Positions 28,306 through 39,929 of a stretch of 64,000 bases of DNA are shown here, piece after piece. Both the position numbers and the translations under genes were made by a program. Under the pieces are notes generated by a model that was given only the letters and a program-made list of their open reading frames with translations, was not told the DNA's origin and made no database searches. The stretch spans positions 12,648,001 to 12,712,000 of the forward strand of contig NC_053191.1 in assembly GCF_905163445.1 (NCBI RefSeq), in the 5' to 3' direction. Source of the stretch: Pararge aegeria (lineage: Eukaryota > Arthropoda > Insecta > Lepidoptera > Nymphalidae). Within the stretch, counting starts at the first letter, position 1. Every line of letters starts with the position of its first letter.

Positions 28306-28610
28306 AACCCGCACTTGTGCTATTCAGATACGCATGCAGGTTTGCCAGTAATTGAGTTTAAACTACAACTTTATGTTTCTCAATTTTGTATTTCCTAACC
28401 TTGTTTCAGTGTATAATCCGTTGGTGAACCAAATAAATAAAAATTAAAATTAAAAAAAGTAAAATTGAAAATTCCAATCATCGCTATGATAATACGTCAA
28501 AACAGTCGCCAGGTTTGTTTTGCCTTCCTGTTTTACGCTTCCACTGTAGATTCCAGTCAAGGAATACCTTCAGGTAAATTGGCATCTTTTATGCAGCAGT
28601 TTGCTCATCT
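28306..28610 (+). repeat. Direct repeat, right copy
   Basis: About 305 bases, collinear with 25915-26213. The sequence after 28610 differs from that after 26213, where the LINE begins. Confidence 0.88.
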
Positions 28611-30009
28611 TTCCATCCATTCAATATTTTCCTCAACAAAATTCCAATAACATTTTACGAGTTAGTTACTACATTGTACTTACTTACCCATTCAATACTT
28701 AATCTACGATTGTACTAACGTACATATATGGTTAGAGACAATCATTCATAAATTTCAACGGGTCGAGGTATTCTATAAACGTATTAGTAAATCGTAGAAT
28801 GCAATCGCTTGGCAATCCGCCCGACTACCGAGTCTGTATTAAATACGAGCTAGACTTGGTCAAAGGGTTTTATACTTAGCCGATGGCATATATGCCGACC
28901 ATAGAGTGTAAAGAAATTTAAAAAAAACCAAAGAAGTGTTAGTGGGTGACACCCGACTATTAACATATATACACATCATATATCTTACTACATCATATAT
29001 CTTATTACTTACTTGCTGGGACGTCACACCAGAATTCATTTATATAGAATTGCTTAAACAGTATTTTTTTGCTTCATATAATTCGTCATAATTCAATAAA
29101 AATATATTCCAAAATATTTATTGCAATTTATTTTCATGACATACCACAGTAATTTTTAACATAATTTAATGACAAAACAATTCGCTGAGCGATTATTTAA
29201 TATAATAATAGATTTATTAACTTGTCGATCTTTAATAGTAACTAATTATTCTGACATCTGATAAATATTTGTACTAACACCACTTAGAATCCTGAAATCT
29301 TGTATTTGTAAAAATTCTAAGGGTCAAACTGTTTCTTATTGCTACGCCCTGAGGTCTTTATGACTATGTAAAGGCATGGGGATGCAAGTAAATAAATTAA
29401 TTAATAAATAATGCAAATCTAAATATTTGATGTTTAACTAAATAGATTAATAATTACGAGTATATAGTTTTTAAAATAACTTACCGGAAAATTATATTGT
29501 AAATTATTATTATTATTATTGGTTTGTTTTGTAATCAACATTGTAAACGTTATCCGAGCCGTATATAATAATAGTAGAAGCATTTGCACAATTGTTAAAC
29601 ATTAATTTATACCAAATCTTTTTACGGGGAAAGTCTGGCCGATTATAGATCAAATGTAATAAGTGGAACGATTATTATTCAAGTCACATCCCAACGTTTC
29701 TTCAACATAAGCCACCGTTATATAATGTAAAAAAAAAAAATCTTACACGGCAGACCTTCTGGAAAGTAGCCTACAAGAGATTGAAAGATAGTGTGTATCA
29801 GGAGTATTAGGATAAATGTAAGATATACGAGTATGTTTTTTACCAAGCCAAAGAAAAATTTAATATTTCAACCATGGATTCAGTTTACACGATTACTAAA
29901 ATAAGAAATTAGATCAAGACTAGGTATATTTTGTAACCGGCCGCTAGTGATAAATAGGGTATATACTATATACACATTGATTTACTCTGTTCCCCAATCT
30001 GGGTCCAAC
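28611..30009. other. AT-rich intergenic sequence, nothing recognised
   Basis: No coding exon or repeat family detected. (TTA)n-type short runs are present near 29500. Confidence 0.4.
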
Positions 30010-30290
30010 TTTAAAACCTGTTCTATCATCCACTGCTGGACAATTAGTCCTTTATATATTTTCACACGCCACGGTTTCGTGCCGCTTGTATCCAGCTACT
30101 CCTTGCGACATTTTTACTGTCTGTCGGCAGCTGTCCATCTTGTGGGGGTTTTACCGACACTACGCTTTCCTTCACGGGGTGTAACTCCAGTACCTACTTG
30201 GGGACTCAAAGTCAGAAAGGTTCTCAGAGCTACGCCCAAAACCGTTAATTACCGCTTCAGCCTTGCAACTCATTGAGCTACGTCGGTAAT
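30010..30290 (-). mobile_element. LINE fragment, same family as 1368-1795
   Basis: Minus strand aligns by eye with the family: TTACCGACGTAGCTCAATGA, then AGCGTAGTGTCGGTAAAACC in place of the GKRSVGRPPTRW codons, then TGGATACAAGCGGCACGAAA and CACTGCTGGACA-type end. Frames are broken by several stops. Confidence 0.7.
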
Positions 30291-32664
30291 TTCAAAACTC
30301 ATAAAATTAACATCTTTAAGACTCCCTGAACACACGTCAATAGGTAATATTCTGCATATGAAATATTGCCTGTATTGAAGAGTTGAAGAATTAGTAAAAA
30401 AAATAACAGTTGCATTTTTTTTTTATATTTTCAATAACATTAACTATTCGGGCAGCCTAAATCGCTTACGTCATACCTGTTCATAATAGCAAAACTTTAG
30501 CATATACCGATGACACGAATTTTATTAATTAACCAGTTACACTTGGAATATTAACTAAATTGTATAACCTTCTCAGCGTAATCGCGAACTTAACCTTGCC
30601 TCTCTAAACGTAACCTTAAAATTCATAGCTATAACTCAACTTCCGATAATACATCCTGTTCAAGTTCAGATTCTCATTGATATGAGGTGTTTTGGTGTCC
30701 TAAAATTAATTTTATCTAATAAGCAGATGTTTTATAAATATTATTTTTAAATTGTTCGTACTAACTAGGAGCTTAATAAAATAAGTAAAAATATTTACCG
30801 AATTTATTTTAGTCACGTGGAATCTACATATCGCCTCTAAAGTTAAACTTTCGTAAGATGATCAACATGTTTAGAAAAATAGAAACATTTGTTTATAAAA
30901 CAATATCTAACAAATATTCTCTAAACATCCTCTGTGTGACGGCGTGTATAAAAATATAATTGGTGCGAATAGAAAAATATACAAGGGTAATCCTCCAATA
31001 GTAAATAAGGACATGAATAATTTATAGAAAAGTTCTAACAGTACATACGCACGTGATCCTACATCGCAATACAAAATATGTGCGTGAGAAGCGCGTCTAA
31101 TCCGACTTACATGCGCCTTTTTTTCTAAAGCTAGGTTATTTATATAGTCTGGGTTCGACGCTACTTTGTCCGCGTACAACTTTTGAGACATAAATTATTC
31201 TAATATAAACTTTGAACCACTATTCTACACATCAAATCGTCCCACCGCTTCGCATCGCCTATCCGTTTCGCCTATCTCCTAAACATCCTAGTGTGTAATT
31301 TAATTCATACGTCACAAGTTTTTTTGGTAAGCTAAACCCAATTGCAAAAAAACCTACATTAAGTATGTTTGTAAGCGACGGAATACCGCCATTTTCCTCA
31401 ATATCCTATTGAATAATTTATAAAAGCACTGTAAACACCAGTAACATTACAAGTAGCCTTAGCAAAAGCTCGTGTGGGACTTCACGCGATATGCATCTTA
31501 TCGAAAGAACGTTGACGTTAGAGTTCCTTACACCTCCGGAAAAACAAGCCAAAGAGTAAAAGTCGAGGAGTCGTTTTTGCATACTACACTCTGTATCGTC
31601 AAAGTAAAATGGACCTATTTACACTAGTTTCAGAGTGGCAAATCCTGTGATTGGGCAAAACATCTGATTTTTATTTTACAAACGTCCAAAAGCCAGGGCT
31701 GAAGAATTGTAGGCTAACTTGAGCTTTAAAACTATAAAACAAAGGCATACTTGGCGTTTCAAAATTGCTTATAAGCCAAAATTGCTTATGGCCTACTAAG
31801 TAAGTAAGGTAAGGGTAATTACCTACTAGTACGAGTAGTCGAGTAGTTTATACCAACTAACTTTTAAAAAATTTGGAGGAAATTTATTCGCCAAGCTTGG
31901 TAGATGGCATTCTGCACCTTCGCGTATAATAAGCGCGAGATTAAAACACGAGCGGGTTTTTTTTGCAGCTTTTCGACGCATCTGGCTGGCTCTGGGGTCC
32001 ATACACATGACATAATCGTATGTGATTTCGGAGATCGCATTCAATAAAAAATAATTGTTGGTTTTCAATTGGTATTCAGTTTTTCGGCTTGCTACTACTC
32101 TGTGTGCCTTTATGAGAGTTCTACCTACATCTACTTAATCGATCGCCTTAAAGTAAACTAGGATAGTAGGATTTGTGTGAAATCGAGCGAACAACATCTA
32201 GGTATAATAATGGGAAACAGTATTGGCACTAGACGGCGATTCCTAGATTTTCCTTGAGTTAAATTATCATTGAGAAAAATAAATAACCTACAAAAGTTCA
32301 AAACTGAAAATAAAATTGTTGCACATACAAACTGATTTTTTTTTGTCATATATAAAAGCGTAGTAATTTTATTCAAATTATTTGATTTATTGGAACCCAT
32401 TGTTCTTTACAATTCGATTGCATAGGTATTCTTTTTAAAATAAAAAATAAACATTACCGAAGACTTTAGGAATTCTAATTGGCGTATAATTACATAAATA
32501 TGAATTAGAGTAAACCTTTGGTCTAGTGAATATTAATTCCTTTGGTACTACCTACCTTATTGTTTACAAGTAAAAAAAAAAGTGAAAAGTCTTTGCAGAA
32601 ACAACAATATGTGGCTTCTTGACTAATTTGTAATTTAATATAGTCAAATTCGGAAATCGCCTAA
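30291..32664. other. AT-rich intergenic sequence, no recognised gene
   Basis: No host exon recognised. The segment 31880-32010 has slightly higher GC and may be repeat-derived. One longer open frame is listed separately. Confidence 0.35.
30907..31191 (-). other. Unidentified 94-codon open frame
   Basis: Begins MSQKLYADKVASNPDYINN with a basic middle and a hydrophobic segment (LYIFLFAPIIFLYTP) near the C-terminus that could span a membrane. No intron signals, family or second copy are seen. In 64 kb of AT-rich DNA a frame of this size can occur by chance. Confidence 0.25.
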
Positions 32665-32790
32665 TTTATAAATTATAAATTTCCTCTGGTCTGCTCTGGA
32701 GAGAGGCTTTGGCAGTGGCTATTTACAATCCTACCGACAAAGACTTGCCGCTAAACGATCGAGTCTACACACTGACCTTTTTAATATCAC
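32665..32790 (+). mobile_element. SINE D middle fragment
   Basis: TTATAAATTTCCTCTGGTCT, GAGAGGCTTTGGCAGTGGCT and CCGACAAAGACTTGCCGCTA, matching the SINE D body. Confidence 0.65.
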
Positions 32791-32899
32791 TGGACAGACT
32801 GTTGTCACTCTGTCTTCGTCTGCAATTTAGTGACGCCATTTTGGCGCTGTAAATTGTGAAGCTGTGATACTAATGGGCTAAGAAATTAAAATTCAACCA

Positions 32900-32975
32900 T
32901 TACAAGCAGGCCTAATATATAAGCACTTTTGGAAAGTCAAGTCTTTCTGTTTGTAGTGACTCTACCAACAGTTAT
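32900..32975 (-). mobile_element. LINE 3' UTR fragment (family of 61596)
   Basis: CAGGCCTAATATATAAGCAC then TGTTTGTAGTGACTCTACCA, the reverse complement of the 3' UTR near 61975-62035. A SINE A copy follows directly. Confidence 0.6.
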
Positions 32976-33066
32976 AAATAAATAAATATACTACGACAAT
33001 ACACACATCGCCACCTAGCCCCAAAGTAAGCGTAGCTTGTGTTATGGGTACTAAGACGACTGATGA
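32976..33066 (-). mobile_element. SINE A 3' fragment
   Basis: AATAAATATACTACGACAAT through CCCCAAAGTAAGCGTAGCTT to ACTGATGA; head missing. Confidence 0.75.
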
Positions 33067-33109
33067 CAGTTAGGAATTGATCGAAGCAGATTGTGCTGAT
33101 AACAAGCTG

Positions 33110-33137
33110 ACACACACACACACACACACACACACAC
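33110..33137. repeat. (AC)n microsatellite
   Basis: About 14 uninterrupted AC units between a SINE A fragment and a SINE B fragment. Confidence 0.9.
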
Positions 33138-33235
33138 CGTTCACCGTTGGAGCAAGTGATATTTTAATTGCTTAAAAATCGCACATAACATATAAAAGTT
33201 AGAGGTGCGTTTCGAACTCGGCCCCCCACAAGTAA
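33137..33235 (-). mobile_element. SINE B fragment
   Basis: CCGTTGGAGCAAGTGATATT, CGCACATAACATATAAAAG and TCGAACTCGGCCCCCC, the first half of SINE B read in reverse. Confidence 0.75.
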
Positions 33236-33674
33236 ATGGGATGTAAAAACCCCACCCATACTTATGGGATGTAAAAACTCGAACGATCAACTAGCTGATA
33301 AACTGATGATATCACTAACACGTATGCTATAGGATTTGCTAGGAAGTTACACCAAATAAGTATGCGAACTTTACTTAACCATACAAACTACTGTACAAGC
33401 ACTTCGAAAAATGTTTGCAAACTTGAACATAACGTTTTATCCTCATCACTTATTGACTGTATGCTTCCAATCGTGTGAATCCTATTGGTTTTGCTCAACA
33501 AACAAGCCTTGCCAATGTTTGTAATGGCAATAGTTATTAGTTACAGTTGTATTAAACTTCTGTTTGATGTTAATTTAAAATAATTGTTTACATTGTTAAA
33601 GTATGGGGTCTTATTAATAAACCTGGCATTGCGTTGGGATTTCTACGCAGTATTTTTTCATGCTCTAACATTTG

Positions 33675-33935
33675 AGAGGTGCTATGAGTTGTCAAATAAC
33701 TGCACTGACGGCAGATCAGAAAACAGCTGTCCACACTGTCTCTTTTGGCAGGAGTTGTACGTGGCGACTAAGAGATTATAACGGAGAACAGACAGAAGCG
33801 TCTTTTTTGCTACTTGAACGTCTACTGCAATCATCAATCCATCTTCCCAGCGTGGTTATTACGGGCAAACACTCCCGTTGGAAGAGGCCTTTAGTTCAAT
33901 GGTGGACTGTTATAGGTGATGATGGAATCACAGCA
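33675..33935 (+). repeat. Interspersed repeat H, second copy
   Basis: CACACTGTCTCTTTTGGCAG, GTACGTGGCGACTAAGAG and TATAACGGAGAACAGAC, collinear with 11040-11235 (minus). An 88-codon open frame crosses it, but its codons follow the repeat and are not a host gene. Confidence 0.5.
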
Positions 33936-34427
33936 TAACTATTCTGACGTTATGCTATGTTTAATTATATGTTTGGTAAGTTGTAGTTCCTTAATAATAG
34001 TGGTTCTAACGCAGAGATGGAGGGTCTAATAAAACTGACGATTAATCACGGTGGAAGGCGGGGTGCGATGAGGCGGGGTCGACGATTTACTAAGGGGATT
34101 GGCCTCAATAGCCACGTGATTTAGATAGCTCCAAAGTATAATGAAAAAACTCTAATATCACGATGACTTTACAATATTAAATGCTGCGTTGTAATTTGAC
34201 GATTCTGATAAGTATGACCGAAATGCAAGGGGTTTTATTTTGGCATCACGTTTTAACGGGATGTTATGCAGAGATAATAACATCAGCTGGTTTGATATAG
34301 GTTCTCTAACGAGCCCTCTTTGTCAGCCGAGGAGTGTTATTTTGCTTTATACTAATACAGCAAAATTGGAGAGAGAAGTTTGAATAACAAAGCGTTGCTT
34401 AACAAACAACATTATTTTCTTTTTATT

Positions 34428-34755
34428 GAAGTTATACTTCTTTTGGCGCAATGGAGAAAAATGATCAGAGTGAATTTTTACGATGCGCGCGCACGCAACG
34501 CAAGTTAGTTCTAGGTGGCATGAAAATCGATAACTATGTTCAAGTTGTATATTCTAGTATTTTTATATTTAGAACAAGTTAAACATTACAAACAGTGTGA
34601 ATAAAAAATATTACGTTAATAAATCCTTTTTTATTTAAATAAAATCTTTTTGATTAAATTTAATATTTATCGTTAATCACTACTGCATTTTTGTTATTCT
34701 TTTTCCACACGCCAAAGAAGTATAACTTCTAACGCGTGTACATAAGTACACACAC
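34428..34755. mobile_element. Inverted-repeat element L, copy 1
   Basis: Left arm GAAGTTATACTTCTTTTGGC (34428-34449 in full), right arm GCCAAAGAAGTATAACTTC (to 34729), nearly exact complements. Beyond the right arm a shared TAACGCGTGT...GTACACACAC segment continues to 34755. Copy 2 is at 56023-56324. Internal ACGATGCGCGC is conserved. Non-coding, about 300 bases. Confidence 0.7.
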
Positions 34756-35262
34756 TCTTGTTTATATTTTGCGGACTTTTTTGTAGATAGTAATCATTAC
34801 TTTGAACATACAGTACAGTACTTATATGTATCATCAATCATTTTCGGAGCGTACGCCAGTAAAGCTCTAATTCGGTATGACATCTTTAACAAACTTTCTT
34901 ATATTTCAGTGAAGTCAGTCAAGGTAGTAGTTTTTCAGTTGTTCCGTCCCAAACAGACGGACAGACGTAAAAGGGGACTTTGTTTTATAATATGTAAAGA
35001 TTTATTTATAGGATAATATTTTAATATTACGTCGTTTATAGATTCTTCACACCTTTAAGCCTTGTGTACTTTTTTGGGTATTGCACATTCCTCTTAATAA
35101 TAAAACGAAACAACAGTCATGAATGCGAGAAATCATATTGTTGTTAGAGTATTTTGCAATTTAGACATTATCAAAACACATTCGTAAAAGAAAGCAAATG
35201 AAATGCCACAAACAGGCTGTTCCGTATGTGTGCGTATCCCTAACCCTATCCTATACCCTACT
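34756..35262. other. AT-rich intergenic sequence, nothing recognised
   Basis: No coding or repeat assignment. Confidence 0.35.
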
Positions 35263-35420
35263 TCCCTACTAATATTATAAATGTCAATGTAAGTTTGTTT
35301 GTTACGCTTTCCCGCAAATACTACTTAACCGATACTCATGAAACTTTGTACACATATTCTTAGAAGTGTTAGAAGTAAAATAGGATACTTTTATCCCGAC
35401 AACTTGTCACGGTATAAATT
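35263..35420 (+). mobile_element. Helitron-like family C, 5' part
   Basis: TCCCTACTAATATTATAAAT, GTTTGTTTGTTACGCTTTC, CATGAAACTTTGTACACATA, then AGGATACTTTTATCCCGACA. The CTAG end is absent. Confidence 0.6.
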
Positions 35421-35694
35421 TTGGTAGGTTTGTAATATTATGTAAAATAAAATTCCTTGAATCCATAATAATTATCTGTACAGATAATAAAATATATAAA
35501 AGCGGTAATTTAAATTGAATTAATAAATTTAAATTACATATAAAAGTAGATAAATGTTGAGGTACTACACAAATAAATTATAAAAACATATATTTCTTCT
35601 TACTAAAGGAAAGGAAACGAGAACCATTTATTGCTTCAAACATTGTTGCGTTAAAATACGTTACTCATTAGCGGCTGATAATTAAAATAGAGTA

Positions 35695-35925
35695 TTATCT
35701 CTGGCCAAGTCTGTGGGAACGCTTTAACTGTGGCTAATTACCAAGCTACTGACAAAGATATGCCGCTTAGCTATTGACCGTTCCAGTACGATGCCTGTAG
35801 AAACCGATTAGGTGTATGGGTTCAATATAACTGCCATACCGCTAAAAGGTTAGCCAGCTACCAACTTAACATCATCATTTGCAACTAGGTGAGATTGCAG
35901 TGAAGCTCTTCCTTGTCATGGAATT
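35695..35925 (+). mobile_element. SINE D, head missing
   Basis: CTGACAAAGATATGCCGCTT, GAAACCGATTAGGTGTATGG, GCTAAAAGGTTAGCC and GTGAGATTGCAGTGAAG, in SINE D order. Confidence 0.75.
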
Positions 35926-35929
35926 ATAA

Positions 35930-36033
35930 AAAAAGTTCTTCATAATGTTCTCAAAGGCTTGTGAAGTTTATAAATCCTAACTTGGCCAGCGGGGTGGAAC
36001 GTAAACCCCTATCCTAAAAGGTCCTTATCCTGA
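35930..36033 (+). mobile_element. SINE B 3' fragment
   Basis: TTCTTCATAATGTTCTCAAA, GGCCAGCGGGGTGG and TAAACCCCTATCC match the last third of SINE B. Confidence 0.6.
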
Positions 36034-36047
36034 AATCATCATCATAA

Positions 36048-36686
36048 ACGACCGATTGGCGCCGTGGGCAGCGACCCTGCTTTCCGAGTCCAAAGCCGTA
36101 GGTTCGATTCCCACAACTGGAAAACGTTTGTGTGCTGAATATGAATGTTATTCAGTGTCTGGGTGTTAATATGAATATTTTGTGTATATCTATATATATA
36201 AAAGAGAAAGTGTGTGGGCATGTTCCGTATAGGCACCGAAACGGCTGGACCGATTTCAATGAAACTTTCAGGGAATTCACCGGATTGTTTTGGCGAGTAA
36301 TCCTGTAAAGTTTGGTGACAATCGGAGCACTCCTATTTTTGAACTGTCAAATACAGCTTTTATTTACTATGTTGATATTCAATTCCTGGGTGTACATGGG
36401 TGTAGATAATGATCTTCACCCCGCTCGAGAAGAGAATAGAAGAGAATGAATACGGAGAGAAATAAATGATTTAATATATTATGAGACCTAAATTAAAATT
36501 TAATGATGTAAGTTTACTGTTTAAATAAAATAAAGCAAAATCTAGCCCGGCGAAGTGGGCTGAGTACGTAAGTTATTCATAAAAATATTCATCAGTCATC
36601 TTAGTACTCATAACACAAGCTACGCTTAATTTGGGACTAGATGGCGATGTGTGTATTGTCGTAGTATATTTATTTATTTATTTATA
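36048..36686 (+). mobile_element. SINE A split by a Helitron
   Basis: Left part 36048-36188 runs from the head (ACCGATTGGCGCC, GGTTCGATTCCCAC) to TTTTGTGTATA. Right part 36573-36686 resumes TTATTCATAAAAATATTCAT and continues to the ATTTATTTATT tail. Joined, they follow the SINE A consensus without gap or duplication. Confidence 0.88.
36189..36572 (+). mobile_element. Helitron-like element E3 inside SINE A
   Basis: Starts TCTATATATATAAAAGAGAA and ends CCCGGCGAAGTGGGCTGAGT then ACGTAAG (CTAG mutated). Host A at 36188 and T at 36573. 384 bases, opposite orientation to E1 and E2, without E2's extra segment. Confidence 0.85.
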
Positions 36687-36827
36687 AAATCATCACCGGC
36701 GTACCCGTGCCCTCTAGTACGGTAACGAGTTGACGATGATTGGCTTAAGTAGACCGTATCTATTTTGTATATTGAAAACGATTGGATATGTAGCAATTAT
36801 TAGAAGCGGAGAATAAGCGGGATAATG

Positions 36828-37125
36828 GAGCAGTGATAGCCCAGTGGGTAGGACATCGACTTCACTTTCGGGGGGCCGAGTTCGAATCCCAGCATGCACC
36901 TCTAAGTTAAATTTTCCTAAGTTAATATTTTTTTATACAATAAAAATGTCACCCGCTTTAACAGTGATCCTTAGGAAACCTGCATGCCTAAGAGTTCTCC
37001 ATAATGCGTTTGAAGGTCTGCGAAGTCCACCCAAAGGGCCTGCGTGGTGGGCTACAGCCTTTCCATTGTGGTAGAAGACCCGTGCCCTGTAGTAGCCCGG
37101 TAATGAGTCGATATGATCATGATTT
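36828..37125 (+). mobile_element. SINE B
   Basis: CAGTGATAGCCCAGTGGGTA, TTTCGGGGGGCCGAGTTCGA, CCTGCATGCCTAAGAGTTCT and ACCCGTGCCCTGTAGTAGCC, ending in ATGATCATGAT. A short deletion lies in the GTGGTGGACTACGG area. Confidence 0.88.
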
Positions 37126-37424
37126 ATTACAATTATGTATATATATGCAAATAACTCATTAACTGCTCGCCTAATACCTTGTTTGGAACATTATTAATTC
37201 TGTCTAATTATACTTAATTCGGTACATAAATTTAATTACGCTTATCTTAAAACATGATAAATCCGATTTATTAATACAAAAAGTTAATACTTAGTTTTAT
37301 TATTGAGGTATATAATAGTTTGCTGTTTTTTTTATCTTTATTTATGTACCTATTTGAATGTATAGTTGGATTTACAGCTCAATCAAATGTACGTAATATA
37401 TGGAGCTCTTTTTTTACATTTATT

Positions 37425-38100
37425 TAGCGGTTGCCCGCGACCTCGTCTGCGTAGAAATAGTAATACGGTAACATTTCCCATGCAAGCTTTTATAACTTTT
37501 ACTACCCCTCGAGGGTTGTTTTTAAAACAACGCAGATGTAAATGCCCTAATTCAAAAAATAACTTACGACTTTTATACAAACGAGCGGACCCGCGCGACT
37601 TCGTCCGCAAATGAGCCGACTTAAAAAAATATTCGTTTGTTTTCGCGGACTGTTTTATAGAACTTTAAAGAAACAACAATTCCGACAATTCCGATATACT
37701 TACACGTTTGGCGTTACGTTTACCGTTCACCCATCGAATATTTTTTGCCGAGATTCCAATATTAATGAATCCTAGCTAGATCGATTTATCGCCCCCGAAA
37801 CCCCCTTTATACTAAATTTCATAAAAATCGTTGGAAACGATTCCGAGATTCCAACTGTACGTACGTGACTGTATGTACGTATATATACAATATCTATATA
37901 AGAGTTGCTCGTTTAAAGATATACAAATTTACAACCAACATCCGTTTCACCCCTTTAGAGGTATAATTACCACACTAACTTCTAGTGGTTTGTTTTAAAT
38001 ATAATATCCTTAACTTGGAAATCTCTCTGTCTTTCAACCCTATTTTCCTTTAGGTGTAAATTTCAGAAGTTACGCGGACGAAGTCGCGGTAAAGCGCTAG
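37425..38100. mobile_element. Segment bounded by two inverted family C ends
   Basis: Left edge TAGCGGTTGCCCGCGACCTC; right edge GCGGACGAAGTCGCGGTAAA then GCGCTAG before T. A third partial end (CGCGACTTCGTCCGC) lies at about 37594. It could be two Helitron-like copies back to back, or one inverted rearrangement. Internal frames have no recognised protein. Confidence 0.5.
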
Positions 38101-38689
38101 TATAATTTGAATATTAATAACATCATTAGGGAGGGTACCGCAAGACCCCATATATATACCCATTTTTATTGGAAATTCAGTTGCGATGAAATATCGGGCC
38201 CTGAATTTCAGTGTTTTAGACAAAACGTTAACCAATTCGGTGCATTAAAAACAACGCATTCGAAAAAGCGTTATGACTTAAGTCTACTGTGTACCATTTT
38301 TTTTCCTAAATAAAATGTATCATTATTTGACATAAATCGTAAAATACCGTAAAACTTCCTCAAATACGGTTGAAAACTATACTTCCATTTTAGAATATCA
38401 GTTCATCGGTCTCGATTTCGCTAGTAACACTAAAAATTCGGTAGCTTCGAAACCGCAGTCTATCATTCACATCTAATACGTATCACAATAAATATCCAGC
38501 TCACGGCACGTATAGTTGCATAACGTAGGTAGGTACCTCTGAGGCAGCCGAAGTCAAGGTGATCTTCGGCGTTTGATTGATCGACAAGGGAACATATGTA
38601 GGTACTGTTGCGTATGGAATTAGAGTATCTATGGCCCGTTTAAATTAATACTATTAAAAGTAATCCCAGTATCATCCTCATCGTCATGT
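38101..38689. other. Intergenic sequence, nothing recognised
   Basis: No coding or repeat assignment. Confidence 0.35.
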
Positions 38690-38800
38690 CAACCAATTTA
38701 CGTCCTTTGCTGGACATAGGTCTTTTCCAAATACCATTGTCTTGTGCCGCTTAAGTCCAGCGGCTCCCTGCGAATTGACTTCAGTTCACCAATGTTTATG
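38690..38800 (-). mobile_element. LINE 3' fragment, same family as 1368-1795
   Basis: Plus-strand text ATGTCAACCAATTTACGTCC, TTTGCTGGACATAGGTCTTT and CTTAAGTCCAGCGGCTCCCT, the reverse complement of the LINE end. Confidence 0.65.
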
Positions 38801-38832
38801 TGGTGTACAATAAAAGTGTATTAATTTATTCT

Positions 38833-38880
38833 TTCATTAATTCATTCATTCATTCATGTATTCAATCATTCATTCATTAG
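38833..38880. repeat. (ATTC)n microsatellite
   Basis: About ten ATTC-type units with two interruptions. Confidence 0.85.
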
Positions 38881-39799
38881 GTATATCCTCTGATAGGGGA
38901 TATAATTAACGTGTCCACCTGCTAAAGTACGCGAATATGGAATAGGAAAAGTTTACCCTCGTTTATTATTACACATATATTATTTGGATATAATTTCCAC
39001 TTCGTGCGTCAGTGCTCTGAGAGTTAATAATGCCGTGGGAGAAGATACATTTTTATCCTTTCCCCGGGGATATAATTGTCTCCTGCAATTATTACAAATA
39101 AATTTAAATTAAGTTCAGTATTTAAATAATTCAAGCCTTTACCTTTGACTCGGTCAGCGTATCCGACAAACGATAAAGTTTCTTAAAGAAGATTTATTTG
39201 TGTACGTTATTGTTTGTATATATAATTAAACCTTCTTTTGGAATAAACTTTATTTGTCGTTTACTCTACTTCGGCGGTAAAGGCTCGAAGTTAAGCAAAC
39301 ATTTAGTAGTCGTTGATTAAAAAATAAGAATGGTCATATGCGATGCAGTATGACCCACCGATTAGGGTCCGGTAGCTTGTTCAGAGATAACGTACATAAA
39401 CCAATTATTCGCCCACTTCGGAGACGCCATTTTTTGAAAAGATAAAATGCTAATTTCTTATTTAGTAACTGTGCTAGTGAGAACTACTCTCTATAACTTT
39501 ACCTAGTTAATTTAAATGTATGAATAAATAATGAACTCTATTTATTTCAGATGTTTTGTTTTCCAAACTACGATGATAAACAAGAAAAATAGTGGCATTT
39601 TAATAATTTTTCATGTTTACTAAAAATTCTAAACCCTCACATAATAATCAGACGTCATATTTATAGCTTCTACTTATTCTAATTTTTTTAATTTTCCATA
39701 TCCATCCCATGTCATATTATGTCCTTTACCACGAGCGCCATTTAAGCCTTCTTATGCGTTCTGTTATATACTTCGCTTCATTATTTTAAGTTGATTTTC
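38881..39799. other. Intergenic sequence, nothing recognised
   Basis: No coding or repeat assignment; AT-rich. Confidence 0.35.
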
Positions 39800-39929
39800 G
39801 CCCGTTATTACTAAACCTAGGCATCGCCTAAATCAAATTCCTAATGATTTAAGCGAAGTCTATAGAATATCCTTAGATTAGGCGTTACTTATTTAGGCAT
39901 TGCCTTGTTCTTCGTTAGTGAAAACGGGC
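39800..39929. mobile_element. Short inverted-repeat element (MITE-like)
   Basis: Left GCCCGTTATTACTAAACC and right end, reverse complemented, GCCCGTTTTCACTAACG. Inner segments AGGCATCGCCTAAAT and ATTTAGGCATTGCCT also pair. About 130 bases, non-coding. Confidence 0.6.
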
